A stretch of DNA of 9,961 nt from an uncultured bacterium. GTDB lineage: Bacteria > Bacillota > Clostridia > Lachnospirales > Lachnospiraceae. The number at the start of each line of letters is the position of its first letter. The first letter of the stretch is position 1. The translations under genes were made by a program, and so were the position numbers. The stretch lies in assembly GCA_947086625.1 (NCBI GenBank), contig CAMTZV010000014.1, positions 1-9,961 of the forward strand, in the 5' to 3' direction. The notes under the pieces were generated by a model. That model had not been told where the DNA came from. It saw only the letters and a program-made list of their open reading frames with translations, and ran no database searches. Of this stretch, positions 1 through 6,677 are shown piece by piece.

Positions 1-286
1 TGACATCCAGGAAAAAATGTTTGAGGTGCTGGGCTTTACGAAGGAGCGGGCACACGAGCAGTTTGGTTTTCTGCTGGACGCGTTCTCCTACGGCGTGCCG
101 CCGCACGCGGGGCTTGCCTACGGCGTCGACCGCATGATTATGCACATGGTACACGCCGAGTCCATCCGCGACGTGATGGCATTCCCGAAGGTGAAGGACG
201 CCTCCGACCTCATGAGCGATGCGCCGGGGACGGTGGATGAAAAGCAGCTTGAAGAGCTTGGGATTGCGCTGAAGGATGGAGAGTAG
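1..286 (+). CDS. aspS: Aspartyl-tRNA synthetase, C-terminal fragment (5' end outside window)
   Basis: This is the last 94 codons of a class II aminoacyl-tRNA synthetase that charges tRNA-Asp in the cytoplasm. The reading frame is open from base 2 and ends with TAG at 284-286; the true start lies upstream of the window. The segment [17 protein letters not shown] is class II motif 3, with the ATP-binding arginine in GVDR. It is followed by the AspRS-typical [10 protein letters not shown], then a short acidic tail that closes the protein as in bacterial AspRS. The motif 3 context separates it from AsnRS and LysRS. The ribosome binding site of metF lies inside its last codons, so the two genes are probably co-transcribed. 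Only the product call can be judged here, not whether the full gene is intact. Confidence 0.95.
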   Translation, partial: DIQEKMFEVLGFTKERAHEQFGFLLDAFSYGVPPHAGLAYGVDRMIMHMVHAESIRDVMAFPKVKDASDLMSDAPGTVDEKQLEELGIALKDGE

Positions 287-289
287 CCG

Positions 290-1156
290 ATGAAATTAAA
301 TACAATTTTAGGAAAAGAGCAGGTGACGCTCTCGTTTGAGGTGTTTCCGCCGAAGTCGGACGCGGATTTTGAGAGCGTGAAAAGGGCGGCGTACAACGTG
401 GCGGCGCTGCACCCGGACTATATGAGCGTGACCTACGGCGCGGGCGGCAGCACGAGCCGGAATACGCTCGCTATCGCACAGGGTATCCAGAAGGAGTACG
501 GCGTCCCCACGATCGCGCATCTGACGTGCGTGGGCGCGACAAAGGATTCGATCCAGAAGGCGCTTGCCGACATGCGCGCGGCGGGCGTGGAAAATGTGCT
601 GGCGCTGCGGGGCGATCGGCCCGACTGGATGGAGGGCGAGCCGTTTACGGATTACCATTATGCGTCCGAGCTGGTGGATTCGATCCGGGAGTTCGGGGGC
701 TTTTGCATTGGCGGCGCATGCTATCCCGAGGGGCACCCGGACGCGGAAAACAAGCGCGAGGACATTTTGAATCTAAAGCGCAAGGTGGACGCGGGCTGCG
801 AATTTCTGACGACGCAGATGTTTTTCGACAATCACATTTTTTACAATTTCCTGTATCGTGCGAGGGAGGCCGGCATCACGGTCCCGATCATCCCGGGCAT
901 TATGCCGATCACGCGGGCGTCGCAGGTGAAAAATGCGGTGAAGCTCTCGGGCTGCAATATGCCGGAGCGCTTCATCAACATTGTGGATCATTTCGGGCAG
1001 AACAAGGATGCGATGCGCCAGGCGGGCATCGTGTACGCCGCCGGGCAGATCATTGACCTGATCGCAAACGGGATTAAGAATATCCATGTCTATTCCATGA
1101 ATAATTCGCGGATGGTGCAGGGGATTCTGGAAAACCTTTCGGCGATCAAAGGGTAA
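290..1156 (+). CDS. metF: 5,10-methylenetetrahydrofolate reductase
   Basis: A cytoplasmic TIM-barrel flavoprotein of 288 aa, the usual length for bacterial MetF. It reduces methylene-tetrahydrofolate to methyl-tetrahydrofolate for methionine synthesis; in acetogens the same family serves the Wood-Ljungdahl methyl branch. Family motifs are all present: SFEVFPPK (Glu17, equivalent to the catalytic Glu28 of E. coli), VTYGAGGSTSRNT (47-59), PTIAHLTCVG (73-82), LALRGDRP (104-111, Asp109 equivalent to flavin-tuning Asp120), CYPEGHPDA (144-152), LNLKRKVDAGC (160-170), QMFFDN (176-181) and IPGIMPI (201-207). The ATG at 290 follows the aspS stop by 3 bases and has GGAGAG about 6 bases upstream within aspS. 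The stop is TAA at 1154-1156. Nothing in the window shows whether an acetogen-type MetV partner exists. A hairpin-rich element begins 2 bases after the stop. Confidence 0.96.
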   Translation: MKLNTILGKEQVTLSFEVFPPKSDADFESVKRAAYNVAALHPDYMSVTYGAGGSTSRNTLAIAQGIQKEYGVPTIAHLTCVGATKDSIQKALADMRAAGVENVLALRGDRPDWMEGEPFTDYHYASELVDSIREFGGFCIGGACYPEGHPDAENKREDILNLKRKVDAGCEFLTTQMFFDNHIFYNFLYRAREAGITVPIIPGIMPITRASQVKNAVKLSGCNMPERFINIVDHFGQNKDAMRQAGIVYAAGQIIDLIANGIKNIHVYSMNNSRMVQGILENLSAIKG

Positions 1157-1158
1157 AT

Positions 1159-1301
1159 GTAACTATTCAGCCTACGGCTTCATAGTTACGGAATCCAGCC
1201 CATTTAAAGTTTGCCTGCGGCAAAGGGCTGGATTCTCTGGCTGAATGTACCTGTTCTTACGGACTTTGCAGTGATTGCAAAGTCCTGGGCTGAACTGTTA
1301 C
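1159..1301. repeat. 143-bp palindromic element with imperfect terminal inverted repeats and three hairpins
   Basis: The ends are imperfect inverted repeats: 1159-1172 (GTAACTATTCAGCC) and 1288-1301 (GGCTGAACTGTTAC) are complementary at 12 of 14 positions. Inside are three separate hairpins. The first pairs 1159-1166 with 1182-1189 (8 bp), capped by AGCC/GGCT. The second pairs 1191-1201 with 1225-1235 (11 bp perfect), with TTTGCC/GGCAAA (1210-1215, 1219-1224) stacked inside. The third pairs 1261-1270 with 1276-1285 (10 bp perfect, 5-nt loop). ATTCAGCC at 1165-1172 could also pair with 1239-1246. It starts 2 bases after the metF stop. This could be a MITE or REP-like dispersed repeat, or a structured 3' UTR and transcription terminator; no U-tract directly follows any stem, so a simple intrinsic terminator is not favoured. 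I see no coding capacity. Confidence 0.65.
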
Positions 1302-1330
1302 GGGTAAATCTTAAATTTTTATAAAATGGC

Positions 1331-1358
1331 TTTACAAACGAAAAAGATGTGCTACAAT
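1331..1358 (+). promoter_or_regulatory. Sigma-A-type promoter for the Tad-like operon
   Basis: TTTACA (1331-1336) and TACAAT (1353-1358) are separated by 16 bases and each matches the consensus at 5 of 6 positions. The surroundings are A/T-rich, unlike the flanking genes. Transcription would start near 1365, giving a leader of roughly 120 bases before the TTG start at 1483. An imperfect inverted repeat, GATGTGCT (1346-1353) and AGCATATC (1362-1369), matching at 7 of 8 positions, spans the -10 box and predicted start. It may be an operator, or chance in an A/T-rich stretch. Confidence 0.65.
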
Positions 1359-1391
1359 GTGAGCATATCTTTTTTTCGTATATCATTTTGT

Positions 1392-1446
1392 GTCCCGCCA
1401 TTTCCGGCGGGACGAGACATAGAGTTTGCCGTTCGGCAGAATTTTT
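1392..1446 (+). promoter_or_regulatory. Structured 5' leader with two hairpins, possible attenuator
   Basis: GTCCCGCC (1392-1399) pairs perfectly with GGCGGGAC (1406-1413) around a 6-nt loop. A second, weaker hairpin, TGCC (1427-1430) with GGCA (1435-1438) extended by two weak pairs, is directly followed by TTTTT (1442-1446), the layout of a weak intrinsic terminator. Both lie between the predicted transcription start and the ribosome binding site GGAGGT (1471-1476). I recognise no known riboswitch class here and no obvious anti-terminator partner. The second hairpin resembles the TTTGCC-GGCAAA hairpin at 1210-1224. Confidence 0.4.
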
Positions 1447-1482
1447 CCCGGAGTAAGACAACCAGACAACGGAGGTATTTGA

Positions 1483-2142
1483 TTGTCTGAAAAGAAAATT
1501 ATCGGTTTGTTTGGCGTCTGCCAGACGGACATTTGTATTTACATCGCTTCTGTTTTGCAAAACATGGGTCTGCGCGTCTGCGTGGTGGACAACTCCTATG
1601 AACAGGAGATGCGCCACTGCATTCCGGGCCCGTCCGAGGAGCTTTCCACGATCACCTACAAAAACATCGATTACGAGTGGCTCACGCCGCCGGAGTGCTG
1701 GCAGGAAAAAGCGTGCGACTATCTGCTTGCGGATCTTGGCGTGTGGCCGTCCGCAGAGGCCCTGCGCGTCTGCCAGGAGATCTACCTTGTGATGGACTGC
1801 GCCATCGCGCAGGTGTCCCGTTACCGGGAGCTCATGAAGCGCGTCGCACTGCCGATGAGCGTTATCGTGCGCGATGTGTGCCCGGAGGCGGTGAGCGCGC
1901 GGCGTGTGCTGGCGATGCTGCAGGAGGAAAACTGCTTTGTCGTGGATTCCTATGTACTGCCGCTTAGCGAGGAGGATGTCTCGTGCCGTCTGGCGATGCA
2001 GTATCAGGGCTACCACAGCTTCGGGCGCATTTCTCTGGCGTTTGAAAAGATGCTGGTGTCGGTCTGCCGTGCGATCTGCCCCTGTGAGTCATCGGTTATC
2101 TGGCGCAGCTTCAAGCGCGCGAGGAAGGGGGAGTGCGCGTGA
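1483..2142 (+). CDS. Cysteine-rich pseudo-ParA/TadZ-like protein
   Basis: A 219-aa soluble protein, first in the Tad-like operon. Its layout suggests a SIMIBI (ParA/MinD) fold: beta-strand IIGLFGV (6-12) where the P-loop would be, then CVVD (33-36), DYLLADLG (79-86) where Walker B would be, and EIYLVMDCAIAQVSRYRELM (99-118), typical of the strand-helix after Walker B. The P-loop itself is degenerate (GVCQTDICIY, no GK[ST]), so ATP hydrolysis is doubtful. TadZ-type proteins with atypical ATP sites act in polar placement of Tad pili, which is a plausible role here by inference. It has 15 cysteines, very many for a cytosolic protein. The TTG start at 1483 is chosen because GGAGGT (1471-1476) sits 6 bases upstream. 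The stop overlaps the next start (GTGA at 2139-2142). Confidence 0.7.
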   Translation: MSEKKIIGLFGVCQTDICIYIASVLQNMGLRVCVVDNSYEQEMRHCIPGPSEELSTITYKNIDYEWLTPPECWQEKACDYLLADLGVWPSAEALRVCQEIYLVMDCAIAQVSRYRELMKRVALPMSVIVRDVCPEAVSARRVLAMLQEENCFVVDSYVLPLSEEDVSCRLAMQYQGYHSFGRISLAFEKMLVSVCRAICPCESSVIWRSFKRARKGECA

Positions 2143-2939
2143 AGATTCTCTTTTGGGGTGCGAGTAAGCGGTGCGGGACGACGAGCAGCATGGCGGCGGT
2201 TGCGGGGTATTATGCGCTTCATAAGGGCGGCAGGAGCTTTTGTGTGCAGCTAAAGCCCGCGGGCGGCGATTTGGAGCTTTTCTTTTCGCCGTGGGAGCGG
2301 CGGCCTCTGCTGCGGGAGGAGAGTGCCTATTATGCGCTCGAGGGCATGGACTATCTGATCTGGCAGGAGCAGCGCCGCCTGCTGGACGGGGAGTGCGTGC
2401 GGGAGAGCCTGCTGCCGTTTTTTGACCACCGCCTGTTCTGCCTGCCGTGCGGGCTGCGGGAAAAATCGGGGCTTTATCCGCAGCAGACGCTCGAGCTGCA
2501 GCGCCGGGTTGTGCGTCGCATGGAAGCGTACGCGGATCTGCTTTTTATCGACATGGGGCACGACAGGGAAATGCTCTCTGATGAGCTGGTGCAGACGGCG
2601 GACGTGGTTGTGGTCAGCTTTTCCGGGGAACAGCAGGAGCTTGAGGAGTTTTTCAGCCGCCGTTTCCGGTGCGGCGGAAGGCTTGTCTATCTGCTGGCAA
2701 ATTACGGCAGCGAGCAGGTGTATAATGACGCGAACGTGCGGCGTATCTACCGGATGCAGGAAGGGCAGCTGTGCGTGATGCCCGCGAATCCGCTCTTTGC
2801 GCAGGCGTGTATGCGGGGACGGCTGGAGCCGTTTCTGAAAAAGAGCTTCCGCGGGAGGGGCAGTCAGCGGGACGAGCAGTTTGCGCGGGAGCTGAAAAGA
2901 ACGGAGCGGCTCATTGTGGAGGCAGGGGCGGATGGCTAA
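2139..2939 (+). CDS. ParA/MinD-like ATPase with deviant Walker A, TadZ/CpaE-type
   Basis: A 266-aa soluble protein that I read as the second ParA-family member of the operon. The N-terminus carries a deviant Walker A, GASKRCGTTSSM (7-18): the order of residues and the following TTS fit a ParA loop, and Lys10 could be the signature lysine, but the usual GKT lysine is replaced by Gly. LLFIDMGHD (134-142) has the Walker B aspartate, and ADVVVVSFSGEQQELEEF (154-171) is the next ParA strand-helix. The C-terminal third is charged and helical. Start choice: GTG 2133 is also open, but GTG 2139 lies about 7 bases after the purine-rich AAGGGGG (2125-2131) and overlaps the preceding stop by 4 bases, so translation is probably coupled. 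By family the role is placement or regulation of a secretion or pilus machine; the exact partner is inferred. Confidence 0.72.
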   Translation: MKILFWGASKRCGTTSSMAAVAGYYALHKGGRSFCVQLKPAGGDLELFFSPWERRPLLREESAYYALEGMDYLIWQEQRRLLDGECVRESLLPFFDHRLFCLPCGLREKSGLYPQQTLELQRRVVRRMEAYADLLFIDMGHDREMLSDELVQTADVVVVSFSGEQQELEEFFSRRFRCGGRLVYLLANYGSEQVYNDANVRRIYRMQEGQLCVMPANPLFAQACMRGRLEPFLKKSFRGRGSQRDEQFARELKRTERLIVEAGADG

Positions 2940-4527
2940 AGGGCAAAGGGGACAGGTATGGCGGCGGGATGCGGACAGCGGGATCGGACTGGAGGAGATG
3001 GTGCGCCGTGTGGGAGAACACGTAAACCGCATCCTGCGGGAAAATCTCTATGAGATGGATTTAAACGAGGCGCAGTTAAACCGCCTCGCGCGGCAGAAAA
3101 AGGAGCTGCGAGAAAATCTGGCGCGCTGCGGGGTCGGGGATGAGGCGGCAAAGGCATATGTGCTGGAATTTTTGCAGGAAAGCCTGCTTCGGCTTTTTGC
3201 ATTGTCGGAGCGAAGCATCGACGAGGTGTTCTATTATAAGGAACGGGAGCGGGAAAATGCGGAATTTCTGTTTGACCGTCTGCTCTATCTCTACAAAAAG
3301 AAGCACGGGAAGGACGCCGTGCGTGCGCTGGTTGAGGAAAACGGCCTGCTGTGCGGCGAGGGACGCATCTGTGCGCAGGACATAAGGGCGGTTTATGCGC
3401 GGCGGGGCCGCACGCTCTCCTTTGTCGAAAAGGTGGAGCTTTTGACTTGGAAGGTGTACAGCGCGTACAGAGGGCTTGGGGTCATCGACGAGCTGCGGGA
3501 TATGAATATCGACGGCGTATCCGGCGGCGTGTCGGGACAGCCCGGCGACTATCACAGCGTCTGGATGTTTTACGAGGGGCGCAGCGTGCATCTGGAATTT
3601 CTGGATTTTGGGGGAGAGCGGGAGCTGGAGCGCATCTGCCGCAGCATCTGCCGCTTTGAGCAGCCCGGCGAGCTCTCGAGGTCGCGGGGCTACATCGTGC
3701 ACGAGATGGCGGATCATGCGCGTGTGGTCGTGGCGCGGCCGGATTTTGCGGAGAGCTGGATGTTTTTTGTGCGAAAGCTCGGGGCAGGCGGAAAGCGCTC
3801 GCTTTCCGAGTTGTTTCCACAGCCCGGAGCCTCTCGGGCGGCGGAGCTTTTAGGGTGGCTTGTGAAGGGCTGCCAGGTCGTGGGCATCACCGGGATGCAG
3901 GGCTGCGGCAAGACGACGCTGCTCATGGCGCTCGTAGAGAGCATTCCGCCGGAGTATACGCTGCGTGTGCTGGAGCTTGCCTTTGAGCTTCATCTGCGGC
4001 GCTGGTATCCGAAGCGCAACATCGTGACGTTTCGGGAGACGGAGAGCATCGGCGGCTGGGAGGGCCTGGAGCTGCAAAAAAAGACGGACGGCGCGGTGAG
4101 CATTATCGGAGAGGTGGCATCCGCACGTGTGGCGGCGTGGATGGTGGAGAGCGGGCAGACCGGCGCGCTTTTTACACTTTTTACCCATCATGCAAGGACG
4201 ACGCGTGCGCTCATCCTGTCGCTGCGCAATGCGCTTTTAAAGGAGGGCAGCTTTTCGAGTGAGCGCGTCGCCACCGAGCAGGTGGTCAGCGTCGTCAACT
4301 TTGACGTGCATCTGCATTTAAGCCGCGAGGGGAGCCGCTATATCGAGCGCATCACGCAGATCATAGAGAATCCGCGCGTACCGGAGGGCTACGAGCTGAT
4401 GGATCTGCTCGTCTGCGAGGACGGCGTCTATCGGCAGAAAAACCGTCTGCCGCTCGCTACCCGCAGGGAGATGGAGCGCTGGATGAGCGAGGAGGAAAAG
4501 GAGGCGTTTCGCATTGCTGATCTATAA
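2932..4527 (+). CDS. CpaF/TadA-family (GspE-type) secretion ATPase, divergent
   Basis: A 531-aa cytoplasmic hexameric-type ATPase expected to power the pilus or secretion platform encoded next to it. The N-terminal part (about 1-300) is charged and helical and resembles the N-terminal regions of CpaF/TadA proteins. The motor domain has Walker A GMQGCGKTT (321-329, Lys327), an acidic-box region LRVLELAFELHLRR, Walker B AVSIIGEVASARV (Glu394) and a histidine box TLFTHHARTTR (His419, His420). Typical CpaF proteins read LGEVRGPEA and STLHANS at the last two sites, so the core is kept but heavily diverged. It is longer than the usual 400-470 aa. ATG 2932 is preferred over an upstream in-frame TTG at 2914 because GGAGG (2918-2922) lies 9 bases before it; it overlaps the preceding gene by 8 bases. 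The product call is firm to family, less so to subfamily. Confidence 0.85.
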   Translation: MAKGQRGQVWRRDADSGIGLEEMVRRVGEHVNRILRENLYEMDLNEAQLNRLARQKKELRENLARCGVGDEAAKAYVLEFLQESLLRLFALSERSIDEVFYYKERERENAEFLFDRLLYLYKKKHGKDAVRALVEENGLLCGEGRICAQDIRAVYARRGRTLSFVEKVELLTWKVYSAYRGLGVIDELRDMNIDGVSGGVSGQPGDYHSVWMFYEGRSVHLEFLDFGGERELERICRSICRFEQPGELSRSRGYIVHEMADHARVVVARPDFAESWMFFVRKLGAGGKRSLSELFPQPGASRAAELLGWLVKGCQVVGITGMQGCGKTTLLMALVESIPPEYTLRVLELAFELHLRRWYPKRNIVTFRETESIGGWEGLELQKKTDGAVSIIGEVASARVAAWMVESGQTGALFTLFTHHARTTRALILSLRNALLKEGSFSSERVATEQVVSVVNFDVHLHLSREGSRYIERITQIIENPRVPEGYELMDLLVCEDGVYRQKNRLPLATRREMERWMSEEEKEAFRIADL

Positions 4528-5944
4528 TATCGGACTGGATCTCGCACTGCTTTTGGTTTTCCTTTTGATTGCGCGAAAGCGGCGGGAGCATGAAGCACAG
4601 GAAAGATTTCTGGCGGAGCAGGAGCTTTTTATGGGGCGGCTGGCGGAGCAGTATGGCCGCTGCCGGGATATGGAGGAGGCGCTTGAAAAGAGCGCGGGAG
4701 GCTTTGGGACACTGCTGCAGCGCGAGGCAGCGCGGCTCTTAGCGGCGCTTTCATCGGATGAATTTTCCGGGGAGGCAGGCAGCTATGCGCGGGGCGCACA
4801 GAATTCTTATTTTGTGCTGCTGTTTACGCTGTGCCAGACGATACGGACGTTTGGGGATATGCAGGTCGCGGGCGTCTCGCTCTTTGTACACAATATCCGC
4901 TATATCAGGGAGGAGCTGCGCATCGAGCTTTTGCGCAGGCAGGAGGGACGCTATGCGTTTCTGGGACTCACGATGCTTAGCATTCTGCCGTTTTTCTTTA
5001 CGGTTGTAATCCGCTTCTGGAGCGGATCGATCAGTGTGGAGCTGGACCGCTACTACGGCGGCGCATACGGCTTTGCGGTATTGACGGTTTGTTTTTTCCT
5101 GACGCTGCTTAGCGCTTTTTTTGTACAGGAGCTGCAATATCCGACGATGCAAAAGCCGGGCGGGGATGCAGCGGAAAAGCGGCTGCTTGGGATCCCGCTC
5201 ATCCGCGCATTGATTGACCGGCACATCGCGCGGCATTACAGCCATTATCTGAAAAAGAACGAGACATTGAAAAAGCTGCAGGGCTTCGGAAATATCCGGG
5301 AGTTTTTTGTCAGGAAGCTGCTGACGGCGGCGCTGCTCGCGCCCGGCCTTTGGATGGTCATCTGCGGGAGCGCACTTGCGGGCGGCAGTTTTCCGGTGGG
5401 CGGCGCTGCGTTTGCTTTTCTGACGCTCTGTGCGATGGCGCTGGGCTATGTGCTGCCGGATGCGTGGGCTATTCTTTTACAGGCGCGTGTGGAGCGGCAG
5501 GAGATGGAGGAGACGATGCGTTTTCAGACGCTCGTTTTGATCGTTCGCAATTACAGGCAGATCACAGTGGAGGAGATTCTGCACCGGATGGAGTGTTTTT
5601 CGTCCGTATTTTCCAGGGCGTTTCAGCGGGCGGTAGATGATTTCCCGTACCGCAGGCGGGAGGCGCTCGAAAGGCTGAAGGAGGAGCTTGGCTATGAACC
5701 GGCGAAAAAGCTGGTGAACGGGCTGCTCGCCTGTGACGAGACGGCGGTCGCACAGGCGTTTTACGACATGGAGGGCGAGCGGGCCTACGACATGGAGCAG
5801 TATCAGAAAAAGGAGCAGGCCGCACAGCGGGAGAAAGCGGCGCTGGCTCGGATCGTTGCGTTTTTACCCTTCGTTGCGGTGCTTGCGCTTTGGATGATCG
5901 TGCCGTTTGTGATGGAAGGGCTGACGCAGCTTCGGTCATATTAA
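4514..5944 (+). CDS. Polytopic inner-membrane platform protein, probable TadB-TadC-like fusion (two T2SSF-like halves)
   Basis: A 476-aa membrane protein. Hydrophobic segments lie near residues 5-20, 147-168, 183-204, 268-290, 297-321 and 446-467. Two long charged helical regions between them (about 21-145 and 322-443) would be cytoplasmic. The second half, two membrane segments, about 120 cytoplasmic residues, one membrane segment, matches the T2SSF layout of TadB/TadC; the first half looks like a more degenerate version. In Tad systems TadB and TadC are separate proteins of roughly 300 aa; here one protein follows the ATPase directly, so a fusion is inferred. The TTG start is supported by AAGGAGG (4498-4504) 9 bases upstream, and it overlaps the ATPase gene by 14 bases. 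Function is assigned from architecture and position; the sequence match is weak to the eye. Confidence 0.7.
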   Translation: MLIYNIGLDLALLLVFLLIARKRREHEAQERFLAEQELFMGRLAEQYGRCRDMEEALEKSAGGFGTLLQREAARLLAALSSDEFSGEAGSYARGAQNSYFVLLFTLCQTIRTFGDMQVAGVSLFVHNIRYIREELRIELLRRQEGRYAFLGLTMLSILPFFFTVVIRFWSGSISVELDRYYGGAYGFAVLTVCFFLTLLSAFFVQELQYPTMQKPGGDAAEKRLLGIPLIRALIDRHIARHYSHYLKKNETLKKLQGFGNIREFFVRKLLTAALLAPGLWMVICGSALAGGSFPVGGAAFAFLTLCAMALGYVLPDAWAILLQARVERQEMEETMRFQTLVLIVRNYRQITVEEILHRMECFSSVFSRAFQRAVDDFPYRRREALERLKEELGYEPAKKLVNGLLACDETAVAQAFYDMEGERAYDMEQYQKKEQAAQREKAALARIVAFLPFVAVLALWMIVPFVMEGLTQLRSY

Positions 5945-5978
5945 GAGGAAGCGGCGGGCGCGGGAAAGGTTTAAAAGG

Positions 5979-5998
5979 TGCCGCAGGACTGTGCGGCA
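5979..5998 (+). promoter_or_regulatory. Intercistronic hairpin before the pilin-like gene
   Basis: TGCCGCA (5979-5985) and TGCGGCA (5992-5998) form a perfect 7-bp stem with a 6-nt loop, in the 80-base gap between the platform gene and the pilin-like gene. No U-tract follows, so it is not an intrinsic terminator. It sits about 13 bases upstream of the AAGGAG ribosome binding site, where it could protect a processed 3' mRNA and raise expression of the pilin-like subunit. That role is inference. No clear promoter is visible in this gap. Confidence 0.5.
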
Positions 5999-6024
5999 TG
6001 TAGGAGAAGAAAGGAGCGATGCAT

Positions 6025-6474
6025 TTGGAGAACAGTTTAAAGGGCCTGATGATGGCAGCGGGGATTATTATCACATGTATTATTATCAGTCTCGGCTTTT
6101 ATATTGCGCGCGAGGCGAGCGATACCGCCAGCAGCGGAACCGGACAGATCAACGAGCTGCAGGCGGAGTTTGCGGACACGTCCAAGATGATGTACGACAA
6201 TACGGAGGTTTCCGGGAGCGAGGTTATCAACGTCATCCGCAAATTCGGCGACGAGATGCTCGGCGTCAAGGTGCAGACAAAGAAAAATACGAGCTACTAT
6301 ATTTATCAGTTTAACGATGCGGACGGAAGCCTCGGGAATTCGTCGGCGCTGGACTACAAGAGCGCGCAAATCGCCACGAACGGGAACTATATCAACCCGA
6401 CCGGGCGCTTTCTTGGCACGGTCGTACGCGATGCCAACGGAACGATTACCGGGCTGTCGTTTGTGCAGCAATAG
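6025..6474 (+). CDS. Pilin-like small secreted/membrane protein of the Tad-like operon
   Basis: A protein of about 149 aa with a short N-terminus ending in Lys-Gly (MENSLKG), then a 21-residue hydrophobic helix (8-28), a Ser/Thr/Gly-rich stretch and a polar, Asn/Gly-rich domain rich in likely beta-strands (YYIYQF, FLGTVV). The helix-first layout is that of Flp pilins and pseudopilins, though larger than a Flp pilin (usually 50-80 aa) and without the Glu expected at mature position 5. The segment VSGSEVINVIRKF (62-74) resembles a motif I recall from similar small Lachnospiraceae proteins, some annotated misleadingly as transporter permeases. Start: ATG 6019 is open but only 2 bases from AAGGAG (6011-6016); TTG 6025 has 8-base spacing and gives MENSLKG, so TTG is preferred. 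Likely the main exported subunit, by inference. Confidence 0.68.
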   Translation: MENSLKGLMMAAGIIITCIIISLGFYIAREASDTASSGTGQINELQAEFADTSKMMYDNTEVSGSEVINVIRKFGDEMLGVKVQTKKNTSYYIYQFNDADGSLGNSSALDYKSAQIATNGNYINPTGRFLGTVVRDANGTITGLSFVQQ

Positions 6475-6512
6475 GAGGACAGGCGGTGATGCCTGAAGGA
6501 CAGGAGGATTTT

Positions 6513-6677
6513 ATGGAACATGTGACGGAGGGACTGTATATGGCGGCGGCAGCGGCACTGTTCGCACTGGCGGTGAGCCTTTTGCTCTTTGCGGGGCGCT
6601 GCGTGGATGGTATGTTTGCGGCGGGACGCGGCATCGCGCTTCCCGGGGAGCTGATCCGGGAGGCGGGGGATGAATGA
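6513..6677 (+). CDS. 54-aa single-pass membrane peptide
   Basis: A small protein (MEHVTEGLYM...) with one hydrophobic Ala/Leu-rich helix at about residues 8-27 followed by a short Gly/Arg tail. I do not recognise its family. ATG 6513 is chosen because GGAGG (6503-6507) is 5 bases upstream; in-frame GTG 6486 and ATG 6489, served by another GGAGG at 6474-6478, would add 8-9 residues and cannot be excluded. Its stop overlaps the next start (6670-6677). Size and position fit a minor pilin-like or platform accessory subunit of the Tad-like system. Confidence 0.6.
   Translation: MEHVTEGLYMAAAAALFALAVSLLLFAGRCVDGMFAAGRGIALPGELIREAGDE

Noticed and set aside
1157..1482. Known riboswitch (c-di-GMP, SAM, cobalamin) between metF and the operon
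   Set aside because: I looked for the conserved cores expected near methionine or pilus genes and found none; the hairpins here are simple or palindromic.
1204..2016. 270-codon open frame on the - strand
   Set aside because: It runs across the repeat element, the promoter region and into the first operon gene, has a His/Arg-rich shadow-type composition and no recognisable domain.
2250..3032. 260-codon open frame on the - strand
   Set aside because: It spans the junction of two coupled + strand genes and its translation is Arg/Pro/His-rich without motifs.
5991..6314. 107-codon + strand frame overlapping the pilin-like gene
   Set aside because: It starts in the hairpin, has no ribosome binding site, and is out of frame with the pilin-like gene, which has a strong site and a membrane helix.
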